From an uncultured Desulfobacterium sp. (lineage in GTDB: Bacteria; Desulfobacterota; DSM-4660; Desulfatiglandales; Desulfatiglandaceae): a stretch of 64,000 nt of DNA. Below the pieces are notes generated by a model. The model was given only the letters and a program-made list of their open reading frames with translations, was not told the origin of the DNA and did no database searches. Location: positions 661,495 through 725,494 of the forward strand of contig LT984854.1 of assembly GCA_900258555.1 (NCBI GenBank), in the 5' to 3' direction. This document shows, in pieces, positions 8,019 through 17,109 of the stretch (position 1 is its first letter; each line of letters starts with the position of its first letter). Both the position numbers and the translations under genes were made by a program.

Positions 8019-9680
8019 ATGACAGATTCACGTTATAAAAAGCTCCAAAGGATTTACGTAGTTGTCATCCTGCTCGTTTCTTTTACGCCTTTGTTCCTAC
8101 TTGGCGGCATAATGTATTATCAGGTCTCCAAGACCTATAGAACAAAAATAGAGGAGCAGATCAGGTACAGAGTTATTTCCCAAGCAGACACCATTGACCT
8201 GTTCCTGAAGGAACGCACCGCCATCCTGGCCGCCATCGCTGATACTGTAAGTTTTAATCAGATAATTAATGAAAAGACCCTCCTGAAGACATTTGAACTC
8301 ATAAACTTGAGGGCCGGCGCATTTGTTGATCTGGGCGTAATTGATCAGACAGGTCAACACCGGGCATATGTGGGTCCCTATGATCTTAAGGGCTTGAATT
8401 ATTATAACCAACCCTGGTTCGGCGAGGTGATGGCCAAGGGTTTATATGTGAGCGATGTATTTACCGGATTCAGGGCCTTTCCCCATTTCATCATAGCCAT
8501 TCGACGTCAGGAAGACAAGAATAGCTGGATTCTGAGGGCGACCATTGATCCTGATATTTTTGCGGCTATCGTACGTTCGGCCCAGATCGGAAAGACCGGG
8601 GATGCCTTTCTTGTCAATAAGGAAGGACTGTTTCAGACGACCCCCCGCTTTTCAGGCGGCATCCTTGGAAAATCGGATATTGATCCCACAGCATATGGGG
8701 GATTGACTACAATAAATGAAGAGATCAACAGCAAGGGGGAAAAGCGGCTGACTGCTGGCAGATGGCTCAAGAACAAGACCTGGCTTTTGATTGTCAGCCA
8801 GGATGTATCAGAAGAAATGGGGAGCTTGCTTAAGACCAGAAACCAGGAAATAGCGATCATTCTTATGGGGAGCATCTTAATCATTCTTACAACGGTGATT
8901 ACTACCAGGTACACGGTATCTAAGCTAAAAAACGCGGATGCAAGGATGAATGAATTAAACGCGCAGCTCCTGCAGTCCGACAAACTTGCTGCGTTGGGCA
9001 AGATGGCGGCGGGCGTCGCCCATGAGATAAACAATCCCCTTGCAGTCATCCTGCAGAAGACAGGGTGGATGGAAGACCTCCTTGAAGACGAGGCCTTTCA
9101 GAAAAGTAAAGAAATCGAAGAATACAGGGTGTCTCTTAAAAAAATTGAAGAGCATGTGGAAAGGGCCAGAAAGGTTGTACACAATATGCTGGGTTTTGCC
9201 CGCAAGATGGAGCCCAGGCTTGAAGATGTTGATGTCAATCAGACACTGAAGCAGACAATATCATTGCTCGAAAATTATGCGCGCCTGAATAACATAGAAC
9301 TGAGGGCCATGCTTTCGGCTGATATTCCTATTATCGCCAGTGATCAATCCCAGCTCCAACAGGTATTCTTAAATATCATATCAAATGCCATTGACGCCAT
9401 CGGCAGGGACGGACTGGTAGAGGTTAAAAGCGCGGTAAATCACTCAACCATTGATGTGACCATCTCGGATAATGGCCCCGGCATACCGGAGGAACAGCAG
9501 AAGAGTATTTTTGACCCCTTCTTTACCACCAAACAGACCGGCAAGGGCACCGGTCTGGGTCTGTGGATCACATACAACATTATAGAGAAACTGGGTGGTT
9601 CCATATCCTTTCACAGCGAGACCGGAAAAGGCACTACCTTTACGGTCAAAATCCCCAAGGTCCCGCCTACGGAAAAATAG
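8019..9680 (+). CDS. Membrane sensor histidine kinase with dCache-type sensor
   Basis: This protein of 553 residues has TM1 (about 11-33), an extracytoplasmic region of about 230 residues with dCache-like sequence (FVDLGVIDQTGQHRAYVGPY, GLNYYNQPWFGEVM) and TM2 (about 278-297). A HisKA dimerisation domain follows, with phospho-acceptor His335 in AAGVAHEINNPLAV, then a HATPase domain with the N-box (NIISNAIDAIG), G1 (DNGPGIPEE) and G2 (GKGTGLGLW). ATG 8019 is chosen over GTG 7992 because the transmembrane region begins soon after and GGAAAG lies six bases upstream. The architecture matches the kinase at 12760-14454. dCache domains often bind amino acids or carboxylates directly, so the ligand may be the substrate of the nearby transporters; that part is inference. 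Confidence 0.93.
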   Translation: MTDSRYKKLQRIYVVVILLVSFTPLFLLGGIMYYQVSKTYRTKIEEQIRYRVISQADTIDLFLKERTAILAAIADTVSFNQIINEKTLLKTFELINLRAGAFVDLGVIDQTGQHRAYVGPYDLKGLNYYNQPWFGEVMAKGLYVSDVFTGFRAFPHFIIAIRRQEDKNSWILRATIDPDIFAAIVRSAQIGKTGDAFLVNKEGLFQTTPRFSGGILGKSDIDPTAYGGLTTINEEINSKGEKRLTAGRWLKNKTWLLIVSQDVSEEMGSLLKTRNQEIAIILMGSILIILTTVITTRYTVSKLKNADARMNELNAQLLQSDKLAALGKMAAGVAHEINNPLAVILQKTGWMEDLLEDEAFQKSKEIEEYRVSLKKIEEHVERARKVVHNMLGFARKMEPRLEDVDVNQTLKQTISLLENYARLNNIELRAMLSADIPIIASDQSQLQQVFLNIISNAIDAIGRDGLVEVKSAVNHSTIDVTISDNGPGIPEEQQKSIFDPFFTTKQTGKGTGLGLWITYNIIEKLGGSISFHSETGKGTTFTVKIPKVPPTEK

Positions 9681-9816
9681 GGTCAAAGAATTAGTTGTTG
9701 AATAGTAAGATAAAGGATTATATTCAGAAACTGTTTGGAAAAAGTAATGGTATTGTTCTTGAGTTGTGAGCAAAATCTGCTGAGTCTTTTGCATGCGACC
9801 ACAATAGGTCCTTAGA

Positions 9817-11289
9817 ATGTGGAATAGAATCAACCTGCGCACCCGCATTTATGTAATCCTGACATCCCTTATCCTCATGACGCTGGCGGGCGGGGTAGTT
9901 ACGGTCTGGTATACCTACCAGATGCAGAGGCTCCTCGAAGATATTACCGGCAAAAACCTTGCCGCCCTGAGGGCGGCGGAAGAACTTGAAATCGCCCTTG
10001 TCAATCAAAAGGGGTTTGTCTCATATTTTTTCCTGGACGGTAATACCGAATGGCTTGAGCGGCTCGGCGAATACCGCCAAAGGTTCCGGGATCGGCTTCA
10101 TGAGGCACGTCAGCTTATCCAAGACAGTCAACAAATGGAGGCCCTTGAGAGGATAGAATCGGAATACCTGAGCTATGTATCTCTAAAGGACCAGGTCATC
10201 ACATATTACCGCGCCGGTTCCAGGGATGAGGGCACAGTCCTTCATCAAAAGGTACGCCATTACTTTTTCAATATACTCGAATTGACAGAGGCCTTCAGAA
10301 ACACCCAAAAAGAAAAGATCAACATCATCAAGGAAGGCAGCCAGAAACAGGCAAAGAAGTTGAGGGTGATCGCCGCAACAGCAGTCATCGCCGTCCTATT
10401 GCTTGGGGTTTTTCTTACATTTATTCTGACCGCACAGATTCTTGGCCCTGTTCGCAGGCTGGCATTGAAGACCGATCCTGAGGCGCTGCCGAATATACCT
10501 GAAGATGAGGTCAAGGCCTTGAGTCGTGGCGTTCGAGGGCTTATGGAAAATATTGACCACAGCCATTCTCAGCTCGAAAGAAGTCAGGAGATACTTTTGC
10601 AGGCGGAAAAAATGGCTATGGTGGGAAAACTGGCGGCTGGGACGGCCCATAGCATAAGGAATCCCCTCACTTCATTGAAGATGAGGCTCTTTTCTCTTTC
10701 CAGGAGCCTGGAACTGACCGCCGATCAAAAGGAAGACTTTGAAGTTATCACTGATGAAATCGGTCATATTGATAATATCGTTGAAAACTTTTTGGAGTTT
10801 TCAAGGCCCCCGAAACTGAAAGTAAGGTGCATCCATTCCAGTGATGTCATTGAGATGACTTTAAACTTACTGCATCACCGCGTCGCCTCCTATGATGTCA
10901 GCATAAAATTTGAGAAGAAAGGCGATATTCCGGCCATTCAGGCTGACCCTGAACAGCTTAAAGAAGTCCTTGTCAACATCGTGGTCAATGCCTGTGAAGC
11001 AATGCCCCGAGGGGGGTCCATCGTGATCAGCGAGGATGAGTCATTATCAGATTCCATCGGAAAAGTAGTGGAGATCAGGGTTTCTGATGATGGCCCCGGC
11101 CTGTCTGATTCTATTAAGGAAAAAATCTTTCAGCCCTTTTTTACCACCAAGGAAGAAGGGACAGGTCTGGGCTTGAGTATTGCAAACCGGATTGTTGAGC
11201 AGCACGGGGGATTGCTCGACTTTGAATCAGAAGAGGGAAAGGGGACAACCTTTATCATCAGGATTCCGGTCGCGGAGGGACAGGTTTGA
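9817..11289 (+). CDS. Membrane sensor histidine kinase, NtrB-like partner of the NtrC-type regulator
   Basis: This kinase of 490 residues has TM1 at about 9-30, a helical extracytoplasmic domain of about 155 residues (four-helix-bundle character: EELEIALVNQKGFVSYFF, EALERIESEYLSYVSLKDQV), TM2 at about 190-213 and a short linker. HisKA follows with His278 in AAGTAHSIRNPLTSLK, then HATPase with VVNACEAM, DDGPGL and [10 protein letters not shown]. The H-box reads HSIRNPL instead of the usual HEINNPL of its neighbours, as in ZraS/AtoS-like kinases that signal to NtrC-family proteins. Its last four bases overlap the start of the sigma-54 activator gene, making these two a translationally coupled cognate pair. 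The ribosome site is weak. Confidence 0.93.
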   Translation: MWNRINLRTRIYVILTSLILMTLAGGVVTVWYTYQMQRLLEDITGKNLAALRAAEELEIALVNQKGFVSYFFLDGNTEWLERLGEYRQRFRDRLHEARQLIQDSQQMEALERIESEYLSYVSLKDQVITYYRAGSRDEGTVLHQKVRHYFFNILELTEAFRNTQKEKINIIKEGSQKQAKKLRVIAATAVIAVLLLGVFLTFILTAQILGPVRRLALKTDPEALPNIPEDEVKALSRGVRGLMENIDHSHSQLERSQEILLQAEKMAMVGKLAAGTAHSIRNPLTSLKMRLFSLSRSLELTADQKEDFEVITDEIGHIDNIVENFLEFSRPPKLKVRCIHSSDVIEMTLNLLHHRVASYDVSIKFEKKGDIPAIQADPEQLKEVLVNIVVNACEAMPRGGSIVISEDESLSDSIGKVVEIRVSDDGPGLSDSIKEKIFQPFFTTKEEGTGLGLSIANRIVEQHGGLLDFESEEGKGTTFIIRIPVAEGQV

Positions 11290-12701
11290 GTTCAATACTG
11301 ATCATTGATGATGATAATCAGCTCAGGCAGAGTTTTCAAAAACTGTTGGCCGAAGAGGGCTACAATGTCATGAGCGCCTCTTCCGGTGAGGCGGGCATAA
11401 ATATTGTCAAAAAAAACACTCTGGATCTTGTTGTCCTTGATATGCGCCTGCCTGGAATCAATGGCTTTGAGACCTTCAAGCAGATCAACAACATTGATTC
11501 AAAACTGCCTGTGATTATTATGACGGCCTATGGAACAACAGAGACAGCCATAGAAGCAACAAAAATGGGCGCATTTGATTATATCCTCAAGCCCTTTGAT
11601 ATCCCTGACATGCTGAAGATTATCCTTCAGGCCCTTGAAGCAGGTCGCTTCATGCGTTCACCTGTTCAGATGAATGCAGGTCCTGATGAAACCAGGCACG
11701 AGGCAATAATCGGCCGAAGCAGACTGATGCAGGATGTTTACAAGGCAATCGGCAAGGTCTCTCCCACCAATGCAACGGTTTTGATACGCGGTGAATCCGG
11801 GACCGGCAAGGAACTGGTGGCGCGGGCGATTTACCATCATAGTCTCAGATCTGAAAAGCCCTTTATCGTTATCAATTGCGTTGCAATCCCCGAAAATCTG
11901 CTCGAAAGCGAACTGTTCGGTTATGAAAAGGGGGCGTTTACCGGTGCATCACACCGCCGGGTGGGAAAGATAGAGCAGGCCAATGCAGGCACCATATTCC
12001 TTGATGAGATCGGCGATATGCCCCCCAGTATACAGGCAAAGATCCTGAGGCTTGTGCAGGAAAAAAGTATTGAAAGACTCGGAGGAATGGACCCTATTTC
12101 AGTGGATGTGCGAATTGTAGCGGCCACAAACAGGAATCTTGAAGAGGCTGTAAAGAAAGGCCTTTTTCGCGAAGACCTCTATTATCGCCTGAAGGTGGTC
12201 ACCATTTGGCTTCCCTCCCTTTGTGAGAGGCAGGGGGATGTACCAATCCTTACAGACTATTTTCTGTCCAGGTGTGCCTCAGAGGTGGGCATGGACAATC
12301 CCGGCATTACAGATGAGGCCAAAGAGATCCTCGACAATCACCCCTGGCCCGGAAATGTCCGTGAGCTAAAAAACACCATTCAAAAGGCCCTTATATTCAA
12401 TCGCGGAGCGCCTGTTACCGGCGAAGACATCCTTCAGGCCATAGGAAAGAAGGTGCCGGTTGCTGAAACATCTGATGACGCCATAAGACAATGGGCGATG
12501 GAGGCCCTGACCTCGGGACAAACCGAAAATCTGTTTGACACGTGTATGGACCGGTTTGCAGGCATACTGATCAGTCAGGCCCTGAACCTTACCAGGGGGA
12601 ACCGGTCGCGGGCAGCGAGGCTCCTGGGCTTTTCAAGGCCGACTCTTCATTCCAAGATCGAAAAATATAATCTGAAACCTGATTCCAATAATTCGTTATA
12701 G
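11286..12701 (+). CDS. NtrC-family sigma-54-dependent response regulator
   Basis: This protein of 471 residues has three domains. The receiver (1-115) has Asp52 as acceptor in LVVLDMRLPG. The AAA+ activator domain (about 135-375) has Walker A GESGTGKE, the sigma-54-contacting GAFTGA loop, and Walker B GTIFLDEIGDM. The Fis-type helix-turn-helix lies at the C-terminus (GNRSRAARLLGFSRPTLHSKI). It should activate RpoN promoters when phosphorylated by the kinase whose gene it overlaps by four bases. The start is TTG at 11286 with GGAGG seven bases upstream. The perfect sigma-54 promoter at 3561 is a candidate target. All catalytic motifs look intact. Confidence 0.95.
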   Translation: MSSILIIDDDNQLRQSFQKLLAEEGYNVMSASSGEAGINIVKKNTLDLVVLDMRLPGINGFETFKQINNIDSKLPVIIMTAYGTTETAIEATKMGAFDYILKPFDIPDMLKIILQALEAGRFMRSPVQMNAGPDETRHEAIIGRSRLMQDVYKAIGKVSPTNATVLIRGESGTGKELVARAIYHHSLRSEKPFIVINCVAIPENLLESELFGYEKGAFTGASHRRVGKIEQANAGTIFLDEIGDMPPSIQAKILRLVQEKSIERLGGMDPISVDVRIVAATNRNLEEAVKKGLFREDLYYRLKVVTIWLPSLCERQGDVPILTDYFLSRCASEVGMDNPGITDEAKEILDNHPWPGNVRELKNTIQKALIFNRGAPVTGEDILQAIGKKVPVAETSDDAIRQWAMEALTSGQTENLFDTCMDRFAGILISQALNLTRGNRSRAARLLGFSRPTLHSKIEKYNLKPDSNNSL

Positions 12702-12759
12702 CTAGGAGAAAGATCAGAAAGGCCCAAATAATGGGGATTCTTGGAGCGGTAAAGCCGAT

Positions 12760-14454
12760 ATGGATAACAGTATTGTGGAAGAGATAGATCATCGCGCTGC
12801 GCTTAAGAAAAATGTGCTGCTGTGGAGCGTCTGCATCGCCATTACGCCTATGATTCTGGTCAGTTGTATTATACTCTACCAGTTCAGGATTTCCTACCAC
12901 CAAAGAGTAAACGCCCACCTGGAAGAATTGGTAGCAAAACACAGGCAGGATATAGATACTTTCCTTAAAGAAAGGCTGGGCAACATCCAGGTGCTTGCCG
13001 GGAATTTCTCCTTTGAAAATATGAGTAACGAGCGATTCCTGCAGGAGCGGCTCAATATATTGCAGCAGAATTACGGACCGGTTTTTGTTGATCTGGGTGT
13101 GATAAATTTCGAAGGCTTCCAGGTAGCCTATGCCGGGCCGTACAAGCTGAAACATGCCAGTTATTCCGACGCCGACTGGTTTAAAAAAGCGATGGCGAAT
13201 AATAGCGAATACTATAAAAGTGATGTCTTTTTGGGACTGCGCGGCGTTCCACATTTTATTATTGCGGTCAGGAGGACATCCGGGGATAAGACCTGGATAG
13301 TCAGGGCGACCATTGATTTTGTATATTTTAACAGCCTGGTGGAGAAAATCAGGATAGGGGAGACAGGCTTTGCCTTTATCCTGAATAATGAAGGTAAATT
13401 TCAGACTCATGCTGTCCACGATGTCGCCCCTGATAAGAGTCCGTATCGCGATTTTCTTAAGTATAATAATGCTGAGAAGAAGGAGATTCATATTGTCGAA
13501 CATGCTGATGCCTCGGGGAGCACAAGCTTATATGTTGCATCTTTTTTAAAACACGGCGACTGGATGCTCGTTTATCAGCAAAAGTCCTCCGAGGCCTTTG
13601 CTGACTACAGGCGGGCAGTCAGTATAGCAATTGTCATTGTAATATTAGGCTGCGTTCTCATCCTTTCTACGGCCATTATCCTGACCAATAAACTGGTCAG
13701 GCTCCTCACCAAGATTGACCGCGAAAAGGAGATGATGAATGAACAGATCGTTGAGACCGGAAAACTGGCCTCTATCGGTGAGTTGGCCGCAGGCATCGCC
13801 CATGAGATAAATAACCCGGTGGCCATCATGGTGGGAGAGGCAGGCTGGATTGAAGACCTGCTCGAGGAAGAAGAATTCCAGGCCAGTGAGAATATGAATG
13901 AATTTAAGCGGGCGCTCAAACAGATACATATCCAGGGTAAACGCTGCAAGGAGATAACCCATAAGCTATTGAGTTTTGCCCGCAAGACCGGCTCAAGGCC
14001 TCAGGATATCAACGTAAATGAACTTATAGAGGAACTGGTTGATCTGTCGGCCCAGAGGGCTAAATTCAGTAATGTGACCATTGTCACAGACTTTAAAGAG
14101 GATATGCCAAGCATATGCGTTTCACAGTCGGAACTGCAGCAGGTATTTCTCAATCTGATCAACAATGCCCTTGATGCTATGGAAAAGGACGGTGGAGATA
14201 TAAGGATATCCACCAGGACAGACGGAAATCGGGTGGTTGTTGTTGTCGCTGATACCGGCCCAGGAATTCCGTCTGCTGTACTCAACCGGATATTTGATCC
14301 ATTCTTTACCACTAAACCGGTCGGTAAGGGCACGGGTCTCGGTCTATCCATTTGTTACGGCATCATAAAAAAAATGAGGGGGGAGATAGAGGTCCAGAGC
14401 ACAGTAGGCGTTGGCACAACGTTCCTCGTTAAAATCCCCTTGCCAGAAGATTAA
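12760..14454 (+). CDS. Membrane sensor histidine kinase with dCache-type sensor (second copy)
   Basis: This 564-residue kinase has the same layout as the one at 8019-9680: TM1 at about 18-40, a dCache-like extracytoplasmic domain ([31 protein letters not shown]), TM2 at about 284-306, HisKA with His348 in [14 protein letters not shown], and HATPase with [17 protein letters not shown] and GKGTGLGLS. Shared residues in the sensor (FVDLG, the AYxGPY/K region, FLGxR/TGFRxxPHFIIAxRR) show the two are paralogues that may recognise related ligands. The start lies 58 bases after the NtrC gene, with no strong ribosome site. Two stand-alone receivers follow it, mirroring the receiver-kinase arrangement upstream. 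Confidence 0.93.
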   Translation: MDNSIVEEIDHRAALKKNVLLWSVCIAITPMILVSCIILYQFRISYHQRVNAHLEELVAKHRQDIDTFLKERLGNIQVLAGNFSFENMSNERFLQERLNILQQNYGPVFVDLGVINFEGFQVAYAGPYKLKHASYSDADWFKKAMANNSEYYKSDVFLGLRGVPHFIIAVRRTSGDKTWIVRATIDFVYFNSLVEKIRIGETGFAFILNNEGKFQTHAVHDVAPDKSPYRDFLKYNNAEKKEIHIVEHADASGSTSLYVASFLKHGDWMLVYQQKSSEAFADYRRAVSIAIVIVILGCVLILSTAIILTNKLVRLLTKIDREKEMMNEQIVETGKLASIGELAAGIAHEINNPVAIMVGEAGWIEDLLEEEEFQASENMNEFKRALKQIHIQGKRCKEITHKLLSFARKTGSRPQDINVNELIEELVDLSAQRAKFSNVTIVTDFKEDMPSICVSQSELQQVFLNLINNALDAMEKDGGDIRISTRTDGNRVVVVVADTGPGIPSAVLNRIFDPFFTTKPVGKGTGLGLSICYGIIKKMRGEIEVQSTVGVGTTFLVKIPLPED

Positions 14455-14540
14455 AAAAATGGTAACCACTTGGCGCGCTTTAGATAATAGGGGAGAACCG
14501 TGCAAGGGCCGGGCGTGCCCTGACTTTGAGAGGCATACAC

Positions 14541-14939
14541 ATGACAGAGAAGGAGAATTTAACACCTTCCACCCGCATTAAGCTGCTGCTTGTGGACGAT
14601 GAAGAGGGATTTGTCAATGTTATTGCCAACAGGATGTCCAAAAGGGGGATTGATGCAACAAAGGCCTTAAGCGGGAGCGATGCACTGAAGGCGATCCGCA
14701 AGCAGGATTTTGATTTGGCGGTCGTGGATCTTAAGATGCAGGAGATGGACGGAATAGAGCTGTTGAGGATATTAAAAAAAATGATCCCTGAAATGCCTGT
14801 TATAGTTCTGACCGGGCATGGCTCTGAGAGGGCGGCCGAAGATGGCATGGAATATGGTGCCTATGATTACCTTACAAAACCGTGTGAAATGGATGAATTG
14901 ATGGAGAAGATCCACGAGGCCCTGGCCAGGGGAAGGTGA
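14541..14939 (+). CDS. Stand-alone response regulator receiver protein
   Basis: This is a REC-only protein of 132 residues. The pocket Asp19/Asp20 follows an N-terminal extension of about ten residues, the acceptor is Asp63 (LAVVDLKMQEMDG), the switch Thr is in VLTGHGSERAA and the Lys in YLTKPCEMDE. Unlike the receivers at 5385 and 7465, it ends soon after the last helix and lacks the basic tail. ATG 14541 has GAGAGG seven bases upstream, better than the TTG at 14526. It ends five bases before the next receiver gene, so the two are surely co-expressed, most likely with the kinase that ends at 14454. Confidence 0.9.
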   Translation: MTEKENLTPSTRIKLLLVDDEEGFVNVIANRMSKRGIDATKALSGSDALKAIRKQDFDLAVVDLKMQEMDGIELLRILKKMIPEMPVIVLTGHGSERAAEDGMEYGAYDYLTKPCEMDELMEKIHEALARGR

Positions 14940-14944
14940 CGAAG

Positions 14945-15358
14945 ATGGATTCTTTCAGTACGTTATTTGTTGACGATGAGGAAGAATTTTTAGCTACTGT
15001 ATTAAAGCGCTTGAAGAAGCGCAATCTGGAGGTAATGGGGGCTAACAGCGGCGAGGAGGCCCTTAACGTGCTTAAGAGCCGCCATGTGGATATAGTTGTG
15101 CTGGACGTCAGGATGCCCGGGATGGACGGTATTCAGACGCTTAGAGAGATAAAAAAGGAATTCCCTCTGGTGGAAGTCCTGATGCTTACCGGGCATGCCA
15201 ACATGGAAGTCGCTGTTGAGGGCATGGAGCTGGGGGCGTTTGATTACCTGATGAAGCCAGTGGAGATTGACGAGCTTTTGTATAAACTTCAGGATGCATA
15301 TAAGAAAAAATCATTACAGGAGGAAAAGATAAAAAAGATAAAAACAATAACTAAGTAA
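14945..15358 (+). CDS. Stand-alone response regulator receiver protein with basic tail
   Basis: This REC-only protein of 137 residues starts MDSFSTLFVDDEEEF, closely resembling the MDQFRxLxVDDEEDF of the paralogues at 5385 and 7465. Asp10/Asp11, acceptor Asp54 (IVVLDVRMPGMDG), the switch Thr in MLTGHANMEVAV and Lys in YLMKPVEIDE are present. The tail (YKKKSLQEEKIKKIKT) is basic and shorter. ATG 14945 matches the paralogues and has AGGGGAAGG upstream; GTG 14936 would overlap the previous stop. It closes the two-component run. No output domain is visible. Confidence 0.92.
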   Translation: MDSFSTLFVDDEEEFLATVLKRLKKRNLEVMGANSGEEALNVLKSRHVDIVVLDVRMPGMDGIQTLREIKKEFPLVEVLMLTGHANMEVAVEGMELGAFDYLMKPVEIDELLYKLQDAYKKKSLQEEKIKKIKTITK

Positions 15359-15380
15359 TCATGGTGGATTTAATAGCTTA

Positions 15381-15481
15381 CCAACACATTAGGACCCGTT
15401 TCAAAATAATCCGAGTTTCCCCGGCTGGGTGGGGCATTTTTAAAAGTGGTTCGGATTATTTTGTGATGGGTCCTAAGTTGG
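15381..15481. repeat. Palindromic element with long imperfect arms
   Basis: The left arm (CCAAC at 15381, then AGGACCCGTTTCAAAATAAT and CCGA to 15414) is matched by an inverted right arm (TCGG at 15451, then ATTATTTTGTGATGGGTCCT to 15474 and GTTGG at 15477-15481). The arms are about 30 bases with a few mismatches, around a GC-rich centre. It sits between two operons and could be a MITE or a large bidirectional hairpin. No target duplication is evident. Confidence 0.6.
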
Positions 15482-15820
15482 CACTATTGTCTAGCCAGGA
15501 TTGAGCAGAATCAACAGTGGGCGGATTGAGAAGATCTGACCTAAATGCCTTTCCGTGGATTTGTTTCTCAACATATTTGCCCCGCGACTAATCACTTTGC
15601 AGTAATGTAAGGAGCCTGTCCTAGTGAAGCTGCAAGGTGCTGTTCCTTATCTTATAAAGGATAATTCTGCGAGTAATATCTGACAGGGTGGATGGTTAGG
15701 TGTGTTCAACTTATCTCGCAGAGGCCGGTTTTGTTCATGTTTTCTTGAGAAGCCCGTTGGCGTGCCTCATATCCGGGTTTTTTCTATTTGAATAACTCTT
15801 TTACGGAGGTTGGTGTTGAA
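15482..15820. other. Intergenic leader of the TSUP operon
   Basis: About 340 bases without a gene precede the TauE/SafE-family gene. I found no sigma-54 motif with correct spacing here, despite searching for TGGC-N8-TTGC. The translation signal is ACGGAGGT at 15803-15810, ten bases before ATG 15821. The rest shows no repeat or RNA structure that I can support. Confidence 0.4.
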
Positions 15821-17107
15821 ATGAGTTTCTTTAAACAATTTGGCAGACTCTTAGTTATGGGCGCAAGGGCCCATGCAAAGTGGGAACTGGATACGTCCAG
15901 GACTATATTGTCCGACAAAAGGCGTATTGCGATTCTAGGACTTTTAACCATCCCCATTATCATCGGAGGCTTTGCATTCGCCGAAGATATCAAGGGTGCC
16001 CTGCCGTCCCTGATCGGCGGCAAGGAGGCATACAACCCTGCATTTTATTCACCTCTGATATTTGTCATATCCATACTGATAGGTGTCGGCGCGGGCCTTA
16101 TTACCGGGTGCATCGGCGCGGGCGGTGGTTTCATCATCGCTCCGGCGCTCATGAGCGCAGGCGTCAAGGGTATCCTTGCGGTCGGGACCGATCTGTTCCA
16201 CATATTTGCAAAGGCGATTATGGGGAGCGTTATCCACAGAAAACTTGGAAACGTATCCGTGCCCCTGGCCGTTGTCTTCCTGATCGGCTCCATACTGGGC
16301 GCAACAACCGGGGGTTATATAAACCGTGTGCTTTATGAAATTAATCCTGTTCTGAGCGATGCATTTATCACCACCATCTATTCCGTAATGCTGGGGTTTC
16401 TGGGGCTTTATGCAATGACCGACTTCCTCAAGGCAAGAAAGATCGGAAAGACCGAGGAGATGCACGGCACCCATGGCAGGGATGAGGGTACTGATCTTGG
16501 CGGCCTTCCCCAAAAAATCCAGGCGGTCAGGATCCCTCCAATGGTCAAGTTCGATCATGACCTTGCGCCGGGAGGAAGGGGCATCTCATGGATATTTCTG
16601 GTGCTGAGCGGCGCGCTTGTAGGACTTGCAGCAGGCATCATGGGTGTCGGCGGCGGCTTCATCACCTTTCCGATCTTTGTTTACGTACTGGGCGTGTCCT
16701 CCATGACCACAGTGGGGACCGACATCTTTCAGATCGTCTTTACAGCAGGATACGCTGCAATCAGCCAGTACGCCATATACGGCTTCATCTTTTACACCCT
16801 GGCTATGGGCATGCTCCTTGGTTCTTTGGTGGGCATCCAAGTGGGCGCCATGGTGACCAAGGTGGTCCCCGGCATCACCATTCGGGGGTTTTATGCAATG
16901 GCGGTCCTTGCAGGTTTTGTCAACCGTATCTTTGCCTTGCCCGGAAAATTGGGCGGGATGGAGATCATCCCTATATCAAAAGAGACCGGGGCCCTGCTGG
17001 ACAAGATAGGCATCTGGGCCTTTTTTATAGTAATTGCCGGTTTTTCTATCTGGGTAATCGGCACCTTCTTTAAAAATATCGGCGCCATGAAGGGAGAGGA
17101 GGTGTAG
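15821..17107 (+). CDS. TSUP (TauE/SafE) family permease
   Basis: This polytopic membrane protein of 428 residues belongs to COG0730, which includes exporters of sulfite or sulfoacetate and some sulfate importers. The duplicated family motif is visible twice, as TGCIGAGGGFIIAPALMSAG in the first half and GIMGVGGGFITFPIFVYVLG in the second, each followed by a GTDLF/GTDIFQ segment. An N-terminal extension of about 70 residues with one extra TM and a hydrophilic middle loop of about 60 residues make it longer than the usual 250-300. ATG 15821 has ACGGAGGT upstream; a TTG at 15788 is unlikely because it would overlap that site. It is followed after two bases by a two-TM protein gene. Substrate unknown; a sulfur oxyanion is the most likely guess. 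Confidence 0.9.
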   Translation: MSFFKQFGRLLVMGARAHAKWELDTSRTILSDKRRIAILGLLTIPIIIGGFAFAEDIKGALPSLIGGKEAYNPAFYSPLIFVISILIGVGAGLITGCIGAGGGFIIAPALMSAGVKGILAVGTDLFHIFAKAIMGSVIHRKLGNVSVPLAVVFLIGSILGATTGGYINRVLYEINPVLSDAFITTIYSVMLGFLGLYAMTDFLKARKIGKTEEMHGTHGRDEGTDLGGLPQKIQAVRIPPMVKFDHDLAPGGRGISWIFLVLSGALVGLAAGIMGVGGGFITFPIFVYVLGVSSMTTVGTDIFQIVFTAGYAAISQYAIYGFIFYTLAMGMLLGSLVGIQVGAMVTKVVPGITIRGFYAMAVLAGFVNRIFALPGKLGGMEIIPISKETGALLDKIGIWAFFIVIAGFSIWVIGTFFKNIGAMKGEEV

Positions 17108-17109
17108 AC

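Noticed and set aside
15477..15800. Candidate sigma-54 promoter (TGGCAC at 15479 and TGGCGTGCC near 15760) before the TSUP gene
   Set aside because: No GC lies ten bases downstream of the GG in either case, so the -24/-12 spacing rule fails.
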